From positions 77,640 to 128,637 of the forward strand of contig JAOAJK010000002.1 of assembly GCA_026414225.1 (NCBI GenBank): 50,998 bases of DNA, in the 5' to 3' direction. Under the pieces are notes generated by a model, which did not search any database, had not been told where the DNA came from, and saw only the letters and a program-made list of their open reading frames with translations. The translations under genes were made by a program, and so were the position numbers. Source of the stretch: Thermoplasmata archaeon (lineage in GTDB: Archaea > Thermoplasmatota > Thermoplasmata > Lutacidiplasmatales > SKW197). Positions 1-7,187 of this stretch are shown here, one piece after another; the first letter of the stretch is position 1; the number at the start of each line of letters is the position of its first letter.

Positions 1-484
1 CAGTAACCTCCACCGCTGCCTTTATCGTCTCTACAATCCCCGCACCTCTCACAGCCACAGCAGGCACCACAGGAACACCGAGAATTTCTGCGAGTTTTCT
101 GACATCAATCTGCATTCCCCTCCTCTCAGCGATATCCATCTGATTGAGCACCAGAACCACATTTGGCGTTAGTTCTAGAAGTTGAAGGGTGAAATACAGA
201 TTTCGCTCAAGGGCCGAGGCATCAACGACATTTATGACCACATCTGGCTTCTGGGAGATTATATACTCCCTTGTCACCTCTTCCTCCATGGAGTAGGTGT
301 CGAAGGAGTAGATGCCAGGTAAATCCACAATTTCAATTTCCTGGTTTTCAAAATGAAGTTTTCCGGAGAAGAGTTCCACGGTCTTCCCGGGCCAGTTTCC
401 GACATGCTGGTCCAGGCCAGTGAGGGCATTGAAGATTACACTCTTGCCCACATTTGCGTTTCCGGCGAGGGCAAACCGTAGCAT
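1..484 (-). CDS. feoB: Ferrous iron transporter FeoB, N-terminal G domain (partial)
   Basis: Ferrous iron transport protein. Only the first 161 codons are present; the gene runs off the left edge. Reading leftward from the ATG at 484, the protein opens directly with a G1 loop GNANVGKS, then the FeoB-typical HVGNWPGKT switch region, G3 DLPG and a G4-like NQMD (NxxD). This is the cytoplasmic GTPase domain that precedes the membrane channel in FeoB. It starts 2 nt after the stop codon of the DtxR-FeoA regulator, so the two are surely co-transcribed, and the regulator's promoter operator at 1157-1183 should control iron uptake. The membrane part cannot be judged. Confidence 0.93.
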   Translation of the reverse strand, partial: MLRFALAGNANVGKSVIFNALTGLDQHVGNWPGKTVELFSGKLHFENQEIEIVDLPGIYSFDTYSMEEEVTREYIISQKPDVVINVVDASALERNLYFTLQLLELTPNVVLVLNQMDIAERRGMQIDVRKLAEILGVPVVPAVAVRGAGIVETIKAAVEVT

Positions 485-486
485 CC

Positions 487-1134
487 TCACCCCTCTGTTT
501 TTCGGACGATGATGCCTTTCGCATAGTTCTGGCTTATGCAAACCGTGGTGCCACGGATTTCCACTTCCACAGGACCAGAAAGAGGTGCCTTTCTTTTGAC
601 TACAACCACGGTTTTGGGGGTGAATCCCAGGTCTGAAAGCCGCTTCAGGGCGCCCCAGGCACAGCCATAGCCCCTTCCGTGTCCCCTGCCCCTGCAGATG
701 GCATCCGTGTCTATTCTGACAATCACCCCGGTTTCACCTTCGCCCATTTCAGAAAGCGGTGAAATTTTGTCGCAGTTTTTTAGGAAATCCGAAAGGGCTG
801 CAAACACCCTGTCAGAGAGTGCATGCTCAATCCTGCATGCTTCCTCATGAATTTCGGTTTCGTCTAGCCCGAGCATCAGAAGGAATTCCTCGGCAACCCT
901 GTGCTTATCCAGCACCTGTTTTCCCACATCCCTTCCATAATCGGTAAGCTGCACATTTCCGTAGGGAGAGTATTCAATGTATCCTTTGGTCTTCAACTTC
1001 TTGAGCATCTCTGAAACTGAAGCAGGTGAGATTTTGAGTTTTTTTGCCAGAAACGTAGTGGTGCACTTCTTCCCATCTTCCTCCGCTCTCCTGATTTCCT
1101 CCAGATACTCTTCTTCTCTTTCCGTTTTCTCCAT
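487..1134 (-). CDS. DtxR/MntR-family metal-dependent repressor fused to a FeoA domain
   Basis: Metal-responsive transcriptional repressor, likely iron-dependent. Residues about 10-60 form the winged helix-turn-helix ([20 protein letters not shown]). Residues 70-125 are the DtxR dimerisation/metal domain with H78, C100, E103 and H104 at the places of the classic DtxR ligands (KHRVAEEF and EEACRIEH). Residues 130-215 are a FeoA/SH3-like domain ([20 protein letters not shown]). Inside the FeoA part lies a Gly/Arg-rich insert with C147, H152 and C158, which is unusual. First gene of an operon with feoB. A TTG at 1137 is an alternative start, but the ATG at 1134 sits about 26 nt from the TATA box and gives a leaderless mRNA. 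The upstream palindrome suggests autoregulation. Confidence 0.92.
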   Translation of the reverse strand: MEKTEREEEYLEEIRRAEEDGKKCTTTFLAKKLKISPASVSEMLKKLKTKGYIEYSPYGNVQLTDYGRDVGKQVLDKHRVAEEFLLMLGLDETEIHEEACRIEHALSDRVFAALSDFLKNCDKISPLSEMGEGETGVIVRIDTDAICRGRGHGRGYGCAWGALKRLSDLGFTPKTVVVVKRKAPLSGPVEVEIRGTTVCISQNYAKGIIVRKTEG

Positions 1135-1156
1135 CAATACTGAATAGGTCTACCGC

Positions 1157-1183
1157 TATTTAAAATTTAGGAAACCCTAAATT
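1157..1183 (-). promoter_or_regulatory. TATA box and overlapping DtxR-type operator for the dtxR-feoB operon
   Basis: Read leftward, ATTTTAAATA (1157-1166) is a TATA box whose centre is about 26 nt before the ATG at 1134. The palindrome AATTTAGG-aaac-CCTAAATT (1164-1183) has perfect 8-bp arms. It matches the known DtxR/IdeR half-site logic (TTAGG...CCTAA) and covers the place where TFB would bind the BRE. Bound repressor should therefore block initiation directly. Confidence 0.8.
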
Positions 1184-1217
1184 CGATGTTGGATGCTCTT
1201 TTCCTTCCCGAAGTAAG

Positions 1218-1227
1218 TAATATATAC
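1218..1227 (+). promoter_or_regulatory. TATA box for the FGGY kinase gene
   Basis: TAATATATAC stands about 65 nt before the ATG at 1289. Transcription from here would leave a leader of about 40 nt. An in-frame TGA at 1280-1282 rules out a start further upstream. Confidence 0.5.
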
Positions 1228-1288
1228 TCTTAACCTATTTCCCCGCTAAGAACCACATAACGATGGCGTTCATGGAATGTGATTGACC

Positions 1289-2746
1289 ATGGTAAGGTGT
1301 GTAGCAGTAATAGATGTTGGACAGACGAAAGTAAGGTCGCTGGTAATAAGTGAGTCAGGCGACATTCTCGGAAATGCAATTCATGAATTTCCCACAACCT
1401 CTCCTGTGCAGGGTGCAATGGAGCAGAATCCAGAGCACTGGTATGGTTCAGCTGTGCACACGATGCGACAGGCAGTCGCAATGGCGGGAAAAAATGCTGA
1501 GATTATTGCAATTTCTGTAACAAATGACCCGGGTGTGGTTGTGCCGATGGATGAACTCGGGAGAAATCTTTATCCTGGTATCTGCTGGCTGGACACCCGG
1601 ACCTCCCAGGGCATAGAGCATTTCAGAGAGGTATTTCCCCAGCGTCATGGGCTTTACAAGATTCTGCTGTTGAGGGATTACTTTGCGGATGCATTTTACC
1701 GCACCTTCAAATTCGGTACGCCCCTTACCTATGTCACCCATAAACTCTGCAGGAGGTTTGCGATAGACACCACGAACGCGCCTGCCCTTGGAATGGACAT
1801 AAAGTCGATGAAATGGGATGAAAGTTTACTTACCCAGTGTGGCATCCCCGTGGAAATGCTTCCTGAAATTTTCCCACCGGGCACGATTGTAGGTGCCCTG
1901 AACATCGAGGCAGCAAGGGACATGGACCTTCCAGAAAACATCTCGGTGATTCTCGGTGGAGCCAACATGCAGTGCGCTGCGGTCGGTGTTGGAGCCATAA
2001 GGGATGCAACCTCGAAAATAACGCTGGATATTGGCCTCAACATAGATGTGTGTGTTTCCGAGCCACTGTTTGATTACTTTGATAAGCCGACGAAAATGTA
2101 CATGCTTCCACACGCGGTTGATGGCAAGTGGATATTAGAGGCGTCGCTTCCGGGCACAGGCCTAGCACTCAGGTGGTTCAGGGATAATTGCTGTGCCGAC
2201 TTGATTGTGGATGCAAAGAGAGCCAACCGTGATGCGTACGATGTGATGAATGTGCTTGCGGAGCGGTCGCAGCCCGGCGCTGAAGGTGTCCTGTTCATTC
2301 CCCTGATGCTCTATGGAAAGGGAATGTTTTACAACCTTGACCTGAACCTGAAGAGGAACTCGATGATCAGGGCAATCATGGAGGGCACTGCCTACTCCAC
2401 AAGGTTCTTCCTTGAAATGATGCATGGATTGAATGCATTCGCAACTGAGGTTTATCTCGAGGGCAGCGGTGCAAGGTCGAGGGTGTGGAGGCAGATAATG
2501 GCTGACATCGTGGGAAGGCCAGTTTCGCTCACGCATGCCAGCGGTGAAGCCGCGGGGATGGGCGCCGCGGTAATTTCATTCACATCTCTGGGTGTTTACG
2601 AAGGAATCAACCGCGCCGCGGATGCAATGATAGAAGAGATAGAGAAGGTAAAACCGCGGGCGGAATTTGCGGACCTGTATGCAAGGAATTACCAGAAATT
2701 CCAGGAATTGTTGATGATGGCCGGGAGTGATACAGGTACGATTTGA
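1289..2746 (+). CDS. FGGY-family carbohydrate kinase homologue with substituted catalytic Asp
   Basis: Member of the FGGY sugar kinase family (xylulokinase/glycerol kinase fold), 485 residues, full length for the family. The N-terminal phosphate loop DVGQTKVRS, a region corresponding to the substrate loop (ICWLDTRT), and the C-terminal adenosine motif EGSGARSRVWRQIMADIVGRP are all present. The usual GGGDxxA motif that carries the catalytic base is instead GGANMQCAAVG: the Asp is Asn (codon AAC at 1964). The enzyme may be inactive, slow, or act on an unusual substrate. A TTG at 1283 is an alternative start. It is divergent from the iron operon and stands alone, so context does not suggest a sugar. 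Family assignment is firm; substrate is unknown. Confidence 0.85.
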   Translation: MVRCVAVIDVGQTKVRSLVISESGDILGNAIHEFPTTSPVQGAMEQNPEHWYGSAVHTMRQAVAMAGKNAEIIAISVTNDPGVVVPMDELGRNLYPGICWLDTRTSQGIEHFREVFPQRHGLYKILLLRDYFADAFYRTFKFGTPLTYVTHKLCRRFAIDTTNAPALGMDIKSMKWDESLLTQCGIPVEMLPEIFPPGTIVGALNIEAARDMDLPENISVILGGANMQCAAVGVGAIRDATSKITLDIGLNIDVCVSEPLFDYFDKPTKMYMLPHAVDGKWILEASLPGTGLALRWFRDNCCADLIVDAKRANRDAYDVMNVLAERSQPGAEGVLFIPLMLYGKGMFYNLDLNLKRNSMIRAIMEGTAYSTRFFLEMMHGLNAFATEVYLEGSGARSRVWRQIMADIVGRPVSLTHASGEAAGMGAAVISFTSLGVYEGINRAADAMIEEIEKVKPRAEFADLYARNYQKFQELLMMAGSDTGTI

Positions 2747-2783
2747 GGAGAAGGCAACCCAGAATTTTTGGCTCGAGGATATT

Positions 2784-3566
2784 TTAATAGCGGTCGAGGG
2801 CTTCCTTAACTTCTTTCTGGAAGTTCTCTTTATCCAGGAAGAAGCTCATAATTGGCTTCCTGTTGACTATGCATGCTGAAATCTTCCCTCTCTTTTTTAC
2901 CTCGGCCCCTTCTTCAAATTGATTTACCATCCGGATAGGAATGGCCGGTGCAACCTCCTCTATTAATTCCCTGATTTTTCCGGAAAAGTAGATGGAAAAG
3001 GGACACCCAGGGTCATAAAAAATTAAGGCAACACCTCTATCTTCTTCTTGCGGGCTGTATTTTTTCGGGGTATACACAAATTTGTCATCCAGAGGATAAT
3101 ATAGCAAAAGAGGGTCGTCCGCGCCTACCTCCCTGAAACCCATTTTTTTGTAGAACTCCGATTGGGGATACCTGCCTGGGACCGAAAATGCGTAGGTGAT
3201 GATTGCTCTGGGCTTTTGATTGTCAAACCATGGTTTGGAAGATAGGAATTCTGAGATAGCTGCCTGCACCAAAGCTCTCCCGACGCCTTTTCTGCAATTT
3301 TGATTTTCAGGCACGAAAATACATCCAATTTCAACCAGTTTTTCTTCCAAAACTGGAAGATACTGGAGCAGCCCAGCTGGTTTTGAGTTGAGGTAGGCAA
3401 TTTTGCCAGGGCTTCCATATTTTTCTATGACCTGATGCCCCCATCTCTTTTTTACTTTTGCCCCTTCAATGAATATTTGGTCGTCCTTTTTATTCAGGGG
3501 TATGCAGAGATTTATCAGGTCATCTATGTTCTCTCTGTTCACATCGTGAATTTCTAATCTCTCCAT
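2784..3566 (-). CDS. GNAT N-acetyltransferase with C-terminal YoaP-like domain
   Basis: Two-domain protein of 260 residues. The N-terminal half is a GNAT acetyltransferase: the acetyl-CoA loop is NCRKGVGRALVQAAISEF and the later strand ends in YKKMGFREVG. The C-terminal 85 residues (from about 175) start with VALIFYDPGCPFS and look thioredoxin-like, as in the YoaP-type C-terminal domain; a single Cys is left of the CxxC position (DPGCPFS). The substrate is not known. Convergent with the FGGY kinase gene (38 bp apart), so it is transcribed alone. A possible TATA (TTATAC) lies near 3620. The gene is somewhat more AT-rich than its neighbours, which may hint at transfer. Confidence 0.75.
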   Translation of the reverse strand: MERLEIHDVNRENIDDLINLCIPLNKKDDQIFIEGAKVKKRWGHQVIEKYGSPGKIAYLNSKPAGLLQYLPVLEEKLVEIGCIFVPENQNCRKGVGRALVQAAISEFLSSKPWFDNQKPRAIITYAFSVPGRYPQSEFYKKMGFREVGADDPLLLYYPLDDKFVYTPKKYSPQEEDRGVALIFYDPGCPFSIYFSGKIRELIEEVAPAIPIRMVNQFEEGAEVKKRGKISACIVNRKPIMSFFLDKENFQKEVKEALDRY

Positions 3567-3822
3567 ACTTCACATCCATTGGCACCGCCGCATATTTCCA
3601 GTTCTGTTTTTTCGAGCACGTATAATGCATCTGCAGTTATAAACTTTTCATATTTGCCCCGCTTTACTTTTTTCCGTGTTCCTAATGGATGCGTGGCTGC
3701 GTATTTTCGGGTGGATGACCTAGGAGAGGTTAGATGTGCAAAAAACCCTCAATCAAATAGCTGTTTTAGGGATGAATTGCAACATCCAAACCTATTTATT
3801 CCCCTGTTTATTCGCTTGACCC
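3567..3822. other. Intergenic region with divergent promoters
   Basis: No gene is seen here. The left part holds AT-rich TATA candidates for the leftward GNAT gene (about 3617-3645). On the right, CCTATTTATT (3791-3800) is a TATA box centred about 27 nt before the ATG at 3823, which fits a leaderless transcript of the membrane protein gene. A long rightward open frame through 3579-4112 is an out-of-frame shadow of that gene. Confidence 0.6.
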
Positions 3823-4740
3823 ATGAAGTTCGAACTCGGGAATCTGAGAAAAGTGGTGGAAAAAAGCATTATCATCAAGGTTGTTGTAATTATACTCGTA
3901 ATTTTTCTCAATGTCGCTGCCTACATTGCAGCCACCTGCCTGGTTCCAATTGCGGGTGTTCTCTTCACATTCGGTATTCCCGTGCTTCTGGGCTGGAAGA
4001 ACATAAAGTTTCTTCTCGGTTTCGGGGTCCCTGTTATAATCGGCACCGCAATAGTGGTGGCCGCCTATCAAACCAACTATGTGCAGACAGGGCAGGAGGC
4101 AATGCTGGGTGATGATGCCGGGTGCTTCTCAAACGGGACTGTCTCTCCGTATAAGGGCAATCCGGGCGATGCTTTCAACTTCACGGTGGAAATTAAGAAG
4201 GAAAACAGCACCCATGATACCGTCTACCTCATCCGTTCCAAGGACCTTTACATTCTTGATGACCCGATGGAGGAAATGACGAAATACTGGGAGGACAATG
4301 CAACTGCCAGATACTACTATAACACCACGGTGGAAAAATCAATGATATGGTATTACACCTTCTCAGTCCTACGGAACTATCAGAACGGTTCTTCTGTCTG
4401 GCTAAATGTGACAAAGGGGGGACAGCAGATGATAAGGGTTGGTCCAGTGACTATGGGCTATAATGAGATGCTCTTCTCGTTTATCGGGGTTTACCTTCTG
4501 AACACGATGCTGATGCTGGGCGTTGGTTACTACCTGCTTGTAAGCATGTACTGGTGGTTTGGAAAGGCGAAACAGAGGAGGGAGGCAATTCTCAGGGAAA
4601 TGGAAGCCCAGAAGGAGACGGAGGGCCAGAAAATTGAGGAACTGGAGAAGAAAAAGACGCTGAAGTGCTCGAGTTGCGGCGCCATGGTTGATGAAGGGGC
4701 TGAAAAATGCTGGAAGTGCGGTGAAAAGTTTGAGAAATAA
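3823..4740 (+). CDS. Membrane protein with extracellular domain and C-terminal zinc ribbon
   Basis: 305-residue protein of unrecognised family. Three hydrophobic segments lie at about residues 17-38, 41-60 and 63-82. An N-glycosylation-rich domain follows (several NxT/NxS sites, about 95-215), then a fourth membrane segment (about 222-245). A charged coiled coil (EAQKETEGQKIEELEKKK) leads to a four-cysteine zinc ribbon at the very end (CSSCG and CWKCG). The sequence pattern predicts that the zinc ribbon and coiled coil face the cytoplasm while the glycosylated domain is outside. The start fits a leaderless promoter. No partner genes nearby suggest a function. It is followed at 4785 by the prefoldin operon with its own AT-rich promoter. 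Confidence 0.7.
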   Translation: MKFELGNLRKVVEKSIIIKVVVIILVIFLNVAAYIAATCLVPIAGVLFTFGIPVLLGWKNIKFLLGFGVPVIIGTAIVVAAYQTNYVQTGQEAMLGDDAGCFSNGTVSPYKGNPGDAFNFTVEIKKENSTHDTVYLIRSKDLYILDDPMEEMTKYWEDNATARYYYNTTVEKSMIWYYTFSVLRNYQNGSSVWLNVTKGGQQMIRVGPVTMGYNEMLFSFIGVYLLNTMLMLGVGYYLLVSMYWWFGKAKQRREAILREMEAQKETEGQKIEELEKKKTLKCSSCGAMVDEGAEKCWKCGEKFEK

Positions 4741-4784
4741 AGGATTAAATACCCATTGGAATTAGGTAAACTAAAGGTGAAACC

Positions 4785-5150
4785 ATGATAGGTGAAAGGG
4801 AACTGCCACCAGAACTTCAGAACCAGATAATCCAGTATAAACAGGTCGAACAGCAGCTGCAGGTGTTGCTCCAGCAGAAGTTTAATTTCGAACTCCAGGT
4901 CAGAGAGATAGACCAGGCGCTTGAAGTGCTGAAGGATGCGAAGGAGGACACCCCTATTTACAAGAGCATCGGTTCCTTGCTGATAAAGGCGAATAGCAGA
5001 ACGGAGATTGTGGACGAGCTTAACAACGCGAAGGAGAGCATCAATCTCAAGCTTACGAGCATAAAGAAACAAGAAGAGCGGCTCAAGGAAAAGTACGAAA
5101 GTTTGCAGAAACAGCTTACCGAGAGCTTGCAGGCATTCCAGAAAGCATGA
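4785..5150 (+). CDS. pfdB: Prefoldin beta subunit
   Basis: Subunit of the archaeal hexameric prefoldin chaperone (two alpha, four beta), which captures unfolded proteins and hands them to the thermosome. 121 residues, the normal size. The sequence is two long amphipathic helices (about 6-45 and 75-118) joined by a short hairpin (DTPIYKSIGSLLIKA), the beta-class pattern. AGGTGA stands before the ATG as a ribosome-binding site, and GATTAAATAC near 4743 may be the TATA box. The stop overlaps the start of the DHH gene by 4 nt (ATGA), so this is the first gene of a three-gene operon. Confidence 0.92.
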   Translation: MIGERELPPELQNQIIQYKQVEQQLQVLLQQKFNFELQVREIDQALEVLKDAKEDTPIYKSIGSLLIKANSRTEIVDELNNAKESINLKLTSIKKQEERLKEKYESLQKQLTESLQAFQKA

Positions 5151-6112
5151 AGTCCTTTCAGGATTTTTGTTTAGGATTTCAGAATGCCATCAAGAATGTG
5201 AAGCACGGACTCGTGCTCACTCATTGCCTGGCTGATGGGGATGCTGCGGGAAGTGCAATTGCAATTAAACTTGCATTTCCAGTTTTTGAAATAGGAATAC
5301 CGGATAGCCCTACGAGAACGGCAAAGAAGATATTTACGGCCATGGGAGTAGAATACACTGTTGCCCCCCGCCTCAAGGATTTTGATTTTGTGCTTGTTCT
5401 GGATGCTGCCGCACCCTACATGCTTGGCACGCTAGCCGGGGAACTGAAGAATGCAATGGTGCTGGACCACCACAGTTACTGCAACGACTGGGAGCAAATT
5501 CCCTATTTCACGGACCCCGGTAAAAACTCCACCGCAGAGGTCGTTCATGCGATGCTCAAGGAGATGGGAATTCAGATTACTCCTGAGATAGCCAGGGCAA
5601 TCCTGCTCGGAATCGCTTCCGATACCGCCCAGTTCTCGATTGCAAAGCCCGGCGCTTTCAGAACGGTGGCAGAGTTGCTCGAACACGGCCTGCGAATCCA
5701 GGATATTTTCGATGTTCTGAACGAGAGGAACCAGGACCTTTCCCAGCGCATCAGCGTCCTTAAGGGTTTTTCCCGTCTTAAATACCAGCACTACAGAGAG
5801 TTCCTGGTTGCCGGCTCTGTCGTGAGTGCCCATGAGGCGGTCGTCTGCACCGCACTCGTAAATGCTGGTGTTGATATAGCATTTGTCGGTTCACAGAAGG
5901 AGAAGGAGTTCAGGATAAGCGGGAGATTGAGCAATAATGCGGTGAAGATAGGGCTCTCGTTGACCGAGATTTTCAGCGAGGTGGCTGAAGACATCGCCCT
6001 CGAAAGTGGGGGCCACCCTGGGGCTGCAGGCGTGAGCGGCACCGGTGATGTGGAGTTCGTTGTAAATAGCTGCATTGAAGTGAGTATCAGAAAGATAAGG
6101 GAAAAGGCATGA
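5147..6112 (+). CDS. DHH/DHHA1 family phosphoesterase
   Basis: Metal-dependent phosphoesterase of the DHH superfamily (RecJ/NrnA-like), 321 residues. The N-terminal DHH domain shows HCLADGDAAGSA (metal ligands), VLDAAAP and the name-giving LDHH. The middle has GIASDTAQFSI, the typical metal motif before the linker. The C-terminal DHHA1 domain ends with the substrate-binding SGGHPGAAGVSG. All expected metal-binding residues appear present, so it should be active on a short nucleic acid or nucleotide phosphodiester. The size and lack of other domains fit an NrnA-like or archaeal RecJ-like exonuclease, which I cannot distinguish. It overlaps pfdB and taw2 by 4 nt on each side. Confidence 0.88.
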   Translation: MKSFQDFCLGFQNAIKNVKHGLVLTHCLADGDAAGSAIAIKLAFPVFEIGIPDSPTRTAKKIFTAMGVEYTVAPRLKDFDFVLVLDAAAPYMLGTLAGELKNAMVLDHHSYCNDWEQIPYFTDPGKNSTAEVVHAMLKEMGIQITPEIARAILLGIASDTAQFSIAKPGAFRTVAELLEHGLRIQDIFDVLNERNQDLSQRISVLKGFSRLKYQHYREFLVAGSVVSAHEAVVCTALVNAGVDIAFVGSQKEKEFRISGRLSNNAVKIGLSLTEIFSEVAEDIALESGGHPGAAGVSGTGDVEFVVNSCIEVSIRKIREKA

Positions 6113-7098
6113 AAGTTATTTGCGTGAAAACCCCGAAGGAGAGGGCAGAGGAAGTGCTGGGATTCTTGTTGAAATATGGGTATCTGGATAAGTCGAGAAA
6201 AGTGGAGAGGGACCGTGCGTTTGTCTACTTTCCAGTGGTCTCCGCGATACCAGAATTTGATTGCGTCGAGATGGAATGCATCGAGCGGGAGAAATTCGTG
6301 CCATTCAGGCAGATTGCAAAAAAACTGGGTGTTGAAGAAGCGGGGCTTCCGAGAAAATGGGAGAAGTTTGGAACCGTGGTGGTGCTGAAACTTCCAGAAT
6401 GCCTTGAGACAAGAAAGGAGGAGATTGGAAGGGTGTATGCCGAGGTGCTTGGAGCAAAAACCGTAGTTGCGGATAGAAGTGGGATTTACGGGGAGTTCAG
6501 AAAGCCCGCTTTCGAGGTAATTTACGGGAATGATACGGTGACAGTTCACAAGGAATCCGGTGTCAGGTTTAAGTTCGATGTGCTAAAGCTCATGTATTCC
6601 TCCGGTAACATTTTCGAGCGCGGGAGGTTGATAGGGTTGGTGCGTCCCGGCGAGGTCATTGTTGACATGTTCGCTGGGATCGGTTATTTCTCCATACCTA
6701 TCGCGATGAAGACAGAGGTTGCGAAAATCTATGCGTGCGAGAAAAATCCTGAGGCATTTGAGTTCCTGACGGAGAACATTCGTTTAAACAGGGTGGAAGC
6801 GAAGGTGGTGCCGTTGCTCGGGGATTGCAGGGAAGTTGCACCTGCGAATGTCGCAGACAGGGTAATTATGGGGTATCTAAAGGAAACCGATAAATTCCTG
6901 CCCCATGCGCTCCGATGCCTCAAAGCGGGAAAGGGAATTATCCACTACCATGATGTTGTAAGGGCGGGGCAATTCCCGGGTGAGATCCTGGAGAGAATTA
7001 AAGCCCGGATTCCCAGGTTTGAGGTGCTCCTTGTCAGAGTTGTGAAATCCTACGCGCCCAGAATGGTCCACGGTGTGGTAGATCTGAGGGTGGTGTGA
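6109..7098 (+). CDS. taw2: tRNA(Phe) wyosine-pathway aminocarboxypropyltransferase Taw2
   Basis: Class I SAM-fold enzyme of the Trm5/TYW2 family, 329 residues. Archaeal Taw2 moves the 3-amino-3-carboxypropyl group of SAM onto the tricyclic base at position 37 of tRNA-Phe. Seen here: the linker FERGRLIGLV, motif I VDMFAGIGYFSIP (about 185-197), the acidic motif CEKNPEAFEFLTENIRLN and RVIMGYL followed by GIIHYHD. The MGY in place of the NPP/NLP motif of Trm5 favours Taw2 over the m1G37 methyltransferase. Last gene of the pfdB operon; the link between chaperone, phosphoesterase and tRNA modification is probably only transcriptional. Confidence 0.85.
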   Translation: MKVICVKTPKERAEEVLGFLLKYGYLDKSRKVERDRAFVYFPVVSAIPEFDCVEMECIEREKFVPFRQIAKKLGVEEAGLPRKWEKFGTVVVLKLPECLETRKEEIGRVYAEVLGAKTVVADRSGIYGEFRKPAFEVIYGNDTVTVHKESGVRFKFDVLKLMYSSGNIFERGRLIGLVRPGEVIVDMFAGIGYFSIPIAMKTEVAKIYACEKNPEAFEFLTENIRLNRVEAKVVPLLGDCREVAPANVADRVIMGYLKETDKFLPHALRCLKAGKGIIHYHDVVRAGQFPGEILERIKARIPRFEVLLVRVVKSYAPRMVHGVVDLRVV

Positions 7099-7156
7099 AA
7101 GCGGCCACGGAGAGCGGGTCCAAATTCTCTAACTATTCTTCAATTTTTGTGTAAAC

Positions 7157-7166
7157 AAATATATAC
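7157..7166 (+). promoter_or_regulatory. TATA box deciding the start of the large surface protein
   Basis: AAATATATAC is centred about 26 nt before the ATG at 7188 but only 17 nt before the ATG at 7179. With the standard archaeal TATA-to-start-site distance, transcription would begin at or next to 7188, giving a leaderless mRNA that starts with MRKWLVSLL. Confidence 0.65.
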
Positions 7167-7187
7167 TTCCAACCAATAATGCCAATC

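Noticed and set aside
3579-4112. Rightward open frame of 177 codons before the membrane zinc-ribbon gene
   Set aside because: It overlaps the true gene in another frame, has many Cys/Arg/Ser typical of shadow frames, and matches no family.
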